Source of the DNA: JALENY01 sp036310185
Lineage (GTDB): Bacteria; Bacillota; Clostridia; Lachnospirales; Lachnospiraceae
Assembly: GCA_036310185.1 (NCBI GenBank)
Contig: JAXJSH010000099.1
Coordinates: forward strand, 1 to 18,668
Direction of reading: 5' to 3'
Length of the DNA: 18,668 bases
Shown: one piece after another, positions 1 to 5,855 of the stretch
Position numbering within the stretch: the stretch's first letter is position 1
Layout of the letters: the number at the start of each line of letters is the position of its first letter
Translations under genes and position numbers: made by a program
Notes under the pieces: model-generated
Database searches by the model: none
Told to the model about the DNA's origin: nothing
What the model saw: only the letters and a program-made list of their open reading frames with translations

Positions 1-1442
1 CTTCCGCTCTGGAAACCAAAATTCTGGAATACGGAGAATGGAGCTGTCGTATCCAGGCAGTTTACATTCATCACACCTGTCTGCTTGATCACATGGTGAG
101 AATAAGTCTGTTTATTGATTGTCACTGCCACTCGATTTGGTGTATCTGTAAGCTGTGTTACCGCATTTACAATCAGTCCATTGTCTTTATTTCCATCGTT
201 GGAAGTTACCACATACAGACCATATCCGATATTGAACAATGCTTTCATATCATTTTTATTTGCTGTATCATCCTGCTGCGCCAGATATTCTTCGCAAAGT
301 TCTTCCGCCAATGCTTCCACCTGTGCTCTGCTGTCATCGTTCAATGCAGAAAGAATTTTTACTGTTGTATCTGCGAATGTAATTTTCTTGCTTCCTTCAA
401 ACATCTTACGCATGATCTTAGCTGCCATTGGAGCCCAGGAACCATTTTCCATCAATGCAATCTTACGATTCTGGAAATTACGCTCTGTCAAATGATGGAT
501 ATATTCCTTCATAAATGGGAAAATGTCTGCATTGTATGTTGTTGTTGCCAAAACAAGTTTTCCATAACGGAATGCATCTTCTACTGCTTCCGCCATATCA
601 GTACGGGCCAGATCATGTACAACTACTTTCGGGCATCCCTTTGCTTTCAATTTTTCTGCCAACAAATCCACTGCTGTTTTTGTATTTCCATAAACAGAAG
701 TATAAGCAATCACAATTCCTTCACTCTCTACCTGATAAGAGGACCAAATATCATACAGATTGATATAATATCCGAGATTTTCTGTCAATACAGGACCATG
801 CAGCGGACAAATAATCTGAATATCCAGTCCAGCCGCTTTTTTCAAAAGAGCCTGTACCTGTGCACCATATTTTCCAACGATTCCGATATAATAACGACGA
901 GCTTCGCATGCCCAATCTTCCTCTACATCCAACGCACCAAACTTACCAAATCCATCCGCAGAGAACAGGACTTTATCTGTGGAATCATATGTAACAATAA
1001 CTTCTGGCCAGTGAACCATTGGTGCAGCTACAAATGTCAAAACGTGAGTTCCAAGATTTAACGTATCGCCTTCACCAACCACAATTCTTCTTTCTTCATA
1101 ATCCGTTCCAAAGAAATTCTTCATCATAGCAAATGCTTTTGCAGAAGAAACAACTACTGCATCCGGATAAATACTAAGGAAATTTGCAATATTTGCAGAA
1201 TGGTCTGGTTCCATATGCTGAACCACCAGATAGTCTGGTTTACGACCTTCCAGAACATTTTCTATATTATCCAACCACTCATGCTTGAAATTCGCATCCA
1301 CAGTATCCATAATCGCAATTTTTTCGTCTATAATCGCATAAGAATTGTATGCCATACCATTTGGAACCACATACTGCCCTTCAAACAAATCAACCTGATG
1401 ATCATTTACACCTATATATTTAATATCTCTCGTAATATTCAT
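1..1442 (-). CDS. Flavodiiron protein (FprA-like) fused to a flavin-reductase domain, 3' end outside window
   Basis: Translating the minus strand from the ATG at 1442-1440 gives 480 residues before the window edge. Residues 1-235 are a metallo-beta-lactamase-like diiron domain with the full ligand set: H76-x-E78-x-D80-H81, H144, D163 and H215. Residues 242-390 are a flavodoxin domain with an FMN phosphate loop (YTSVYGNTK). From about residue 398 a third domain begins (ALFNIGYGLYVV...) that resembles the flavin-reductase half of clostridial high-molecular-weight rubredoxin. The family reduces O2 to water or NO to N2O in the cytoplasm and protects anaerobes from both. The fused domain suggests that NAD(P)H electrons reach the diiron site through the same polypeptide (inference). 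A rubredoxin domain may follow beyond the edge but cannot be seen. The start is supported by an AAGGAG site about 8 bases upstream. The promoter region holds a Rex-like palindrome. Confidence 0.93.
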   Translation of the reverse strand, partial: MNITRDIKYIGVNDHQVDLFEGQYVVPNGMAYNSYAIIDEKIAIMDTVDANFKHEWLDNIENVLEGRKPDYLVVQHMEPDHSANIANFLSIYPDAVVVSSAKAFAMMKNFFGTDYEERRIVVGEGDTLNLGTHVLTFVAAPMVHWPEVIVTYDSTDKVLFSADGFGKFGALDVEEDWACEARRYYIGIVGKYGAQVQALLKKAAGLDIQIICPLHGPVLTENLGYYINLYDIWSSYQVESEGIVIAYTSVYGNTKTAVDLLAEKLKAKGCPKVVVHDLARTDMAEAVEDAFRYGKLVLATTTYNADIFPFMKEYIHHLTERNFQNRKIALMENGSWAPMAAKIMRKMFEGSKKITFADTTVKILSALNDDSRAQVEALAEELCEEYLAQQDDTANKNDMKALFNIGYGLYVVTSNDGNKDNGLIVNAVTQLTDTPNRVAVTINKQTYSHHVIKQTGVMNVNCLDTTAPFSVFQNFGFQSG

Positions 1443-1468
1443 AGCGTTTCTCCTTTTCTCTTTTTGAT

Positions 1469-1486
1469 ATGTTAATTATATAACAA
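1469..1486 (-). promoter_or_regulatory. Rex-like operator overlapping the flavodiiron -10 box
   Basis: Read on the minus strand the site is TTGTTATATAATTAACAT. The known Rex consensus is TTGTTAA-N4-TTAACAA; 12 of its 14 fixed positions match. A perfect TATAAT (-10) for the flavodiiron gene lies inside the palindrome at 1480-1475, so a bound repressor would block RNA polymerase. No good -35 is visible at the usual distance. That Rex is the regulator is inferred; no rex gene is in the window. Confidence 0.55.
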
Positions 1487-1502
1487 TATTTTTCTTTTAT
1501 CC

Positions 1503-1515
1503 GTGACTTTGTCAC
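1503..1515. repeat. Short inverted repeat GTGAC-TTT-GTCAC in the divergent promoter region
   Basis: This is a perfect 5-bp inverted repeat with a 3-base centre. It lies just upstream of the flavodiiron promoter and about 22 bases before the -35 of the thi promoter. On the minus strand it reads TGTGACAAAGTCAC, resembling a Crp/Fnr half-site pair but with 5 rather than 6 central bases. It may be a second operator; the evidence is only its symmetry and place. Confidence 0.3.
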
Positions 1516-1536
1516 ATAAGCAACTATATTATATTC

Positions 1537-1565
1537 TTGTATTTTGAAAAAAATACGTATATAAT
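1537..1565 (+). promoter_or_regulatory. Promoter of the thiSFGH-tenI operon
   Basis: TTGTAT at 1537-1542 and a perfect TATAAT at 1560-1565 are separated by 17 bases. Transcription would start near 1572, about ten bases before the TPP riboswitch, as expected for a leader-controlled operon. Confidence 0.65.
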
Positions 1566-1580
1566 AAAAAAGACAATTAA

Positions 1581-1670
1581 ACAGCGGGGAGCTTGTGTGA
1601 CAGGCTGAGAGGAAGGTATACCTTCGACCCATAAACCTGATTTGGATAATGCCAACGTAGGGATGACTGA
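1581..1670 (+). ncRNA. TPP riboswitch (THI element)
   Basis: The aptamer landmarks appear in order: GGGGAGC near 1587-1592, CTGAGA at 1605-1610, ACCC at 1627-1630, ACCTGAT at 1635-1641, GGATAATGCC at 1644-1653 and ACGTAGGGA at 1655-1663. These are the signature blocks of the thiamine pyrophosphate riboswitch. It precedes thiS and is followed by an intrinsic terminator, so control is most likely by premature termination when TPP is plentiful. The outer ends are approximate. Confidence 0.97.
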
Positions 1671-1690
1671 GAATACCAATAGTGTATTAT

Positions 1691-1724
1691 GGGAAGTTAC
1701 CGGAATCAGGTAACTTCCCATTTT
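1691..1724 (+). terminator. Riboswitch-controlled intrinsic terminator
   Basis: A perfect 11-bp stem (GGGAAGTTACC at 1691-1701, GGTAACTTCCC at 1709-1719) with a 7-base loop is followed by A and a run of four T. It lies between the TPP aptamer and thiS and is the likely OFF structure. I could not identify a convincing antiterminator pairing by eye. Confidence 0.88.
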
Positions 1725-1812
1725 CTGTTTATGGCCGGAAATGGGGCCGGAGAAACCCGGATAAAGGGAAAAATTCGAAAATTGGGTGCTGTTTATAAAG
1801 GAGGGAATGCAG

Positions 1813-2007
1813 ATGGTAAAAATCAATGGAACATGGATGGATGCGGCCGGAAAAACGGTGGCGGAATATCTGGAAAGCACCGATTATGATCCGAAACGGA
1901 TTGCGGTGGAGTGGAATGGCGAGATTGTTCCGAAGGCGCAGTACAGCAGTACGGTGCTGAAAGATGAGGATGTGCTGGAAGTGGTAAGTTTTGTGGGAGG
2001 TGGCTGA
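1813..2007 (+). CDS. thiS: ThiS, sulfur carrier protein for thiazole synthesis
   Basis: This 64-residue protein has the ubiquitin-like size of ThiS and ends in ...SFVGGG. The C-terminal Gly-Gly is adenylated by ThiF, converted to a thiocarboxylate and used by ThiG as the sulfur donor for the thiazole ring. The start at 1813 is chosen because AGGAGG at 1799-1804 sits 8 bases before it. An upstream in-frame ATG at 1786 has no comparable ribosome site, and another ATG at 1807 is out of frame and too close. It is the first gene of the riboswitch-controlled operon, followed one base later by thiF. Confidence 0.95.
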   Translation: MVKINGTWMDAAGKTVAEYLESTDYDPKRIAVEWNGEIVPKAQYSSTVLKDEDVLEVVSFVGGG

Positions 2008-2008
2008 T

Positions 2009-2668
2009 TTGACAGGGATTCCCACAAGGGATGCGATGAGACAGGCGCTGGAAGAACGGCATGGGAAAGATTTGCAGAAAAAATTTTCAGATGCTGCAGT
2101 TGCAGTCTGCGGTCTTGGCGGTCTTGGATCAAACATAGCTTTTGCACTTGCACGGGCGGGGGTTGGCAGGCTGATTCTGGTCGATTTTGACCGGGTGGAC
2201 ATATCCAATCTTCACAGACAGCAGTATAAGGCATCCCAGATCGGATTGTATAAAACGGAGGCACTTACGGAGAATCTGCGGGAGATAGCTCCGTATATTA
2301 CAATCCGTGCACATACAGAAGAAATCACAGAGGATAATTTTAAGATGCTGCTTGGGGAGGCGGATATTATCTGTGAAGCCTTTGACCGGGCGGAAGCAAA
2401 AGCAATGCTGGCAAACGGCGTGCTGGAAACCATGCCGGAGAAATACCTGATCGCGGCATCCGGCATGGCCGGTCTGGAAACGGCAAACAGCATTCAGACA
2501 AGAAAAATTACAGAACATTTTTACCTTTGCGGAGATGGAGTCAGCGATGTAAGTGATGGGATCGGTCTGGTATCATCACGGGTCATGGTGTGTGCAGCCC
2601 ATCAGGCACACATGGTACTTCGCATTTTGGCAGAAAAAGAGGAAAGAAAGGATGGCACATATTTATGA
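2009..2668 (+). CDS. thiF: ThiF, ThiS adenylyltransferase (short clostridial form)
   Basis: This E1-like enzyme of 219 residues adenylates the C-terminus of ThiS. The nucleotide-binding loop GLGGLG is at about residues 35-40 and the ATP-contact stretch VDISNLHRQQ at 63-72. FDRAEAK (about 125-131) carries the conserved aspartate. The protein lacks the paired CxxC zinc motifs of the longer E. coli ThiF/MoeB, as is usual for the shorter clostridial family. The start is most likely the TTG at 2009: GGGAGG at 1995-2000 is 8 bases upstream, and the resulting N-terminus (MTGIPTRDAM) fits the family. GTG 2000 and TTG 1991 are in frame but overlap thiS and that ribosome site. Its stop overlaps the thiG start (ATGA). 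Confidence 0.93.
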   Translation: MTGIPTRDAMRQALEERHGKDLQKKFSDAAVAVCGLGGLGSNIAFALARAGVGRLILVDFDRVDISNLHRQQYKASQIGLYKTEALTENLREIAPYITIRAHTEEITEDNFKMLLGEADIICEAFDRAEAKAMLANGVLETMPEKYLIAASGMAGLETANSIQTRKITEHFYLCGDGVSDVSDGIGLVSSRVMVCAAHQAHMVLRILAEKEERKDGTYL

Positions 2669-3438
2669 AAACAGATGACAAACTGATTATCGGGGGACAT
2701 GAATTTCATTCACGGTTTATTCTTGGTTCAGGAAAGTATTCACTGAAGCTGATCGAGGCAGCGGTGCGGGATGCAGGCGCGGAGATAATTACACTTGCTG
2801 TCCGCCGTGCAAATACAAAAGAACAGGAAAATATTCTTGATTATATTCCGGAGGGGGTAACCCTGCTTCCAAACACTTCCGGTGCGAGAAATGCCCAGGA
2901 AGCTGTCCGTATCGCCCGTCTGGCAAGAGAACTTGGCTGCGGAAATTTTGTTAAAGTGGAAATTATGCGGGACTCCAAATATCTGCTCCCGGATAACACA
3001 GAAACGATCAAAGCCACAGAAATTCTGGCAAAAGAGGGCTTCGTGGTTATGCCTTATATGTATCCGGATCTGAATGTGGCCCGCGATCTGGCAAATGCGG
3101 GTGCAGCCACCATTATGCCGCTGGCTTCTCCGATTGGTTCCAACAAAGGGCTTGCAACAAAGGAATTTATCCAGATTCTGATTGATGAGATTGACCTTCC
3201 GGTTATTGTGGATGCAGGAATCGGAAAACCGTCCCAGGCCTGCGAAGCCATGGAAATGGGCGCGGCAGCAATTATGGCAAATACAGCACTTGCAACAGCA
3301 GGGAATCTTCCTATGATGGCAGCGGCATTTCGTCAGGCGATCGAGGCCGGACGCAAAGCGTATCTTTCCGGCCTTGGAAGAGTCCTTGTGCGCGGAGCAT
3401 CGGCATCGGACCCGCTGACCGGTTTTCTGCATGACTGA
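2665..3438 (+). CDS. thiG: ThiG, thiazole synthase
   Basis: This TIM-barrel enzyme of 257 residues (normal family length) condenses 1-deoxyxylulose-5-phosphate, dehydroglycine and ThiS thiocarboxylate into the thiazole phosphate. The N-terminal LIIGGHEFHSRFILGSGKY and the internal NFVKVEIM are characteristic. K97 in that motif matches the lysine that forms the imine with the sugar phosphate. VDAGIGKPSQA and MGAAAIMANTA form the phosphate-binding end of the barrel. The start is the ATG at 2665, which overlaps the thiF stop by 4 bases; an upstream in-frame start would extend the protein with non-conserved sequence inside thiF. Confidence 0.97.
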   Translation: MKTDDKLIIGGHEFHSRFILGSGKYSLKLIEAAVRDAGAEIITLAVRRANTKEQENILDYIPEGVTLLPNTSGARNAQEAVRIARLARELGCGNFVKVEIMRDSKYLLPDNTETIKATEILAKEGFVVMPYMYPDLNVARDLANAGAATIMPLASPIGSNKGLATKEFIQILIDEIDLPVIVDAGIGKPSQACEAMEMGAAAIMANTALATAGNLPMMAAAFRQAIEAGRKAYLSGLGRVLVRGASASDPLTGFLHD

Positions 3439-3451
3439 GGAGGGAGAGACG

Positions 3452-4705
3452 ATGGAAAATAAGTTTTTCGTTGATTCGGAATATCTGTCATCGGCGGCTC
3501 TCGAGAAAAAGCACCGTCTGGAGACGGATCCGTCTTTTCGCAGAAATCATATGGAATACATGGAAGGAATGGAACAGATTCCGTCGGATATCTGCGAAAA
3601 AGTCATGTCACAGATGAATTCTTATGACTGTTCCATATATACGGAAAAAGATGTCAGGGCAGCACTGGAACATGAGGTCTGTTCTGTGGATGACTTTAAG
3701 GCACTGCTTTCTCCGGCGGCGGAGCCTTTTCTGGAACAGATGGCCCAGAGAGCCCGTTTGGAGACAAGCAGACATTTTGGCAATACCGTGTATCTTTTTA
3801 CACCGCTTTACATCGCAAATTATTGTGAGAATTACTGCGTTTACTGTGGTTTTAACTGTTACAACCATATCAGGCGGATGAAACTGACACTGGAACAGAT
3901 CGAGCATGAGATGAAAGTAATTGCGGACAGCGGCATGGAAGAAATCCTGATCCTTACGGGTGAAAGCCGTGCAAAGAGCGATGTGAAATATATAGGAGAA
4001 GCATGTAAACTGGCCCGGAAGTATTTTCGTATGGTTGGTCTGGAGATTTATCCGGTGAATACGGACGAATACCGCTACCTGCATGAATGCGGAGCGGATT
4101 ATGTGACGGTTTTTCAGGAAACTTACGATGCAGACAAATATGAGACCCTCCATCTGGCGGGACATAAACGTGTCTGGCCGTATCGTTTTGATGCACAGGA
4201 GCGCGCTCTGCGGGGCGGTATGCGCGGCGTTGCATTTTCAGCGCTTCTTGGCCTGTCCGATTTTCGCAAAGATGCCCTTGCCAGTGCCCTTCATGTGTAT
4301 TATCTGCAGAGAAAATATCCCCAGGCAGAAATGTCACTTTCCTGTCCGCGGCTTCGTCCCATCATCAACAACGATAAGATCAATCCGCTGGATGTGGGCG
4401 AAAAACAGCTCTGTCAGATCATCTGTGCCTATCGCATTTTCCTTCCGTTTGTGGGAATCACGGTATCTTCCCGTGAAAGTGCCCGGTTCAGAAATGGCAT
4501 CGTAAAGATTGCAGCCACAAAGGTTTCCGCCGGTGTCTCCACCGGGATCGGTGACCATGAAAGTAAATATACGGGAAAGGAGACGGACAGCGCCCAGGGA
4601 GACGAACAGTTTGAAATCGATGACAGCCGGAGTTTTGACAAAATGTATCAGGATATGGCAGAAGAAGGCCTGCAGCCGGTCCTGAATGATTACCTGTATG
4701 TCTGA
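3452..4705 (+). CDS. thiH: ThiH, radical SAM 2-iminoacetate synthase (tyrosine lyase)
   Basis: This protein of 417 residues cleaves tyrosine to dehydroglycine (2-iminoacetate) and p-cresol, supplying the glycine unit to ThiG. The 4Fe-4S cysteines of the radical SAM motif are C125-x3-C129-x2-C132 (YCENYCVYCGF). ILILTGES follows as the expected second barrel strand. Use of ThiH rather than the O2-dependent glycine oxidase ThiO fits an anaerobe. The start at 3452 is preferred because GGAGGG at 3439-3444 is 7 bases upstream. The in-frame ATG at 3431 would overlap thiG and place that ribosome site inside the gene. Confidence 0.96.
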   Translation: MENKFFVDSEYLSSAALEKKHRLETDPSFRRNHMEYMEGMEQIPSDICEKVMSQMNSYDCSIYTEKDVRAALEHEVCSVDDFKALLSPAAEPFLEQMAQRARLETSRHFGNTVYLFTPLYIANYCENYCVYCGFNCYNHIRRMKLTLEQIEHEMKVIADSGMEEILILTGESRAKSDVKYIGEACKLARKYFRMVGLEIYPVNTDEYRYLHECGADYVTVFQETYDADKYETLHLAGHKRVWPYRFDAQERALRGGMRGVAFSALLGLSDFRKDALASALHVYYLQRKYPQAEMSLSCPRLRPIINNDKINPLDVGEKQLCQIICAYRIFLPFVGITVSSRESARFRNGIVKIAATKVSAGVSTGIGDHESKYTGKETDSAQGDEQFEIDDSRSFDKMYQDMAEEGLQPVLNDYLYV

Positions 4706-5291
4706 TCTTTTATGCGTGACAAACCGGGCCCTGTGCAAAGAAAATTTTTTGCAGCGCGTGGAAAAGATTGCAGCCTGTGGCCCGGCAGGAATTATCCTGC
4801 GGGAAAAGGATTTACCAGAGATGGAATATGAAACCCTTGCCGTACAGGTTCTGAAAATCTGTAAAACATATCAGGTGCCCTGCATTTTACACAGTTTCGT
4901 GAATGTGGCCCTTGCATGCGGTGCGGAAGCCATTCATCTGCCCCTTCCTGTTCTAAGAAAGATGGAAGATGCGCAGAAGGCGGCGTTTAAAGAAATCGGC
5001 ACGTCCTGCCACTCGGTGGAAGACGCCCGGGAAGCGGTTCGACTGGGAAGTACTTATATTACAGCCGGTCACATTTTTCCCACGGACTGCAAAAAAGGCC
5101 TGCCTGCCCGGGGACTCGGCTTTTTGCAAAGTATCTGTGAAGCGGTGTTGGTGCCCGTTTATGGGATTGGCGGAATTGATGAGGAAAATATTCATTGGGT
5201 CAGAAACGCCGGTGCAAAAGGAGCCTGCGTCATGAGCGGTGCCATGCAGTGCGAAGATGTGGAAACTTATCTGAAACATTTTGAATATTGA
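4698..5291 (+). CDS. tenI: TenI-like thiazole tautomerase (ThiE-related)
   Basis: This 197-residue TIM-barrel protein of the ThiE/TenI family is truncated in ThiE chemistry but keeps TenI features. The ThiE residues for pyrophosphate and pyrimidine binding are altered: the IND motif reads LHS and HxGQxD reads HLPLPV. It has TAGHIFPTDCKKGLPARG (about 122-139), closely resembling the B. subtilis TenI segment that contains the catalytic histidine; here that would be H125. TenI aromatises the ThiG product to the carboxythiazole phosphate used for coupling. Its place directly after thiG-thiH, and the presence of a complete ThiE elsewhere in the window, support tautomerase over thiamine-phosphate synthase. 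It overlaps the thiH stop by 8 bases; ATG 4686 is an alternative start. Confidence 0.85.
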   Translation: MSDLLCVTNRALCKENFLQRVEKIAACGPAGIILREKDLPEMEYETLAVQVLKICKTYQVPCILHSFVNVALACGAEAIHLPLPVLRKMEDAQKAAFKEIGTSCHSVEDAREAVRLGSTYITAGHIFPTDCKKGLPARGLGFLQSICEAVLVPVYGIGGIDEENIHWVRNAGAKGACVMSGAMQCEDVETYLKHFEY

Positions 5292-5317
5292 TCAGAAAAA
5301 CATTTTGTTTTTGACCA

Positions 5318-5346
5318 TTGAAAGATTAAGGAGAACCCATTATAAT
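5318..5346 (+). promoter_or_regulatory. Promoter of the DUF1292 gene
   Basis: TTGAAA at 5318-5323 and a perfect TATAAT at 5341-5346 are separated by exactly 17 bases, about 56 bases before the start codon. This is one of the strongest promoters in the window and gives the DUF1292 gene its own transcript. Confidence 0.75.
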
Positions 5347-5402
5347 CCTAAAGTATATCGTTTTTGGTAAGATACGATACAGCGTTTATAAGGAGAAGAA
5401 AG

Positions 5403-5666
5403 ATGGAAAACCAATACAATGATTATTTAACCTTCCATGTGACTGCAAAAGATGGTTCTGACGTGGAGATGGCAGTGGTGGATGAATTTGATTTTGAGAA
5501 CAAACACTATGTTGTGGGTGCGGTGGTACAGGATGACACGATTCTTGATGAAGGCCGTTATATTTACCGCAGCGTGATTGACGAAGATGATTTTACCGTG
5601 GAAAAAATCACCAGAGAGTTCGAGTATAACCGCATTGCACAGGCGTATATGAATATGGATGAATAA
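5403..5666 (+). CDS. DUF1292 family protein, function unknown
   Basis: This small acidic protein of 87 residues begins MENQYNDYLTFH. It has the pattern of DUF1292: a short domain describing a 'D-G-x-x-x-E...-DEFDFENKHYVV' core, then an arginine-tyrosine strand (GRYIYRSVIDEDDF) and a helical tail. The family is widespread in Firmicutes, with no established function that I know of. The start at 5403 is supported by AGGAG 7 bases upstream; an in-frame GTG at 5364 has no such site. It is monocistronic, bounded by a strong promoter and a terminator, which suggests independent and perhaps constitutive expression. Confidence 0.88.
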   Translation: MENQYNDYLTFHVTAKDGSDVEMAVVDEFDFENKHYVVGAVVQDDTILDEGRYIYRSVIDEDDFTVEKITREFEYNRIAQAYMNMDE

Positions 5667-5671
5667 GAGAT

Positions 5672-5709
5672 GGGCACTTTTCAGGAAAAACTGGAAGGTG
5701 CCTCTTTTT
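5672..5709 (+). terminator. Intrinsic terminator after the DUF1292 gene
   Basis: A 12-bp stem (GGCACTTTTCAG at 5673-5684 with CTGGAAGGTGCC at 5691-5702, two G-U pairs) and a 6-base loop are followed by TCTTTTT. It separates the DUF1292 unit from the glycosidase operon. Confidence 0.88.
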
Positions 5710-5784
5710 AGGTAATTATATTGGCTGAATCCTTCCTTTTTTTAGGTGAATTTCGGAAATGACTGGAAATTGGACGGTGCCCGG

Positions 5785-5813
5785 TTGATTATGAATTTTT
5801 GGGGTGATAAAAT
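5785..5813 (+). promoter_or_regulatory. Promoter of the glycosidase operon
   Basis: TTGATT at 5785-5790 and TAAAAT at 5808-5813 are spaced by 17 bases. The start codon follows about 43 bases downstream with AAGGAG in between. No clear operator palindrome is visible around it, so any sugar-responsive control is not evident from the sequence. Confidence 0.55.
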
Positions 5814-5855
5814 GAATACTAAGAAAATCATGGTTCTTGAAAGGAGTTTTTCAAA

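Noticed and set aside
93..1061. Long + strand open reading frame of 322 codons
   Set aside because: It is antisense to the flavodiiron gene; its translation is Cys/His/Phe-rich low-quality sequence with no family resemblance.
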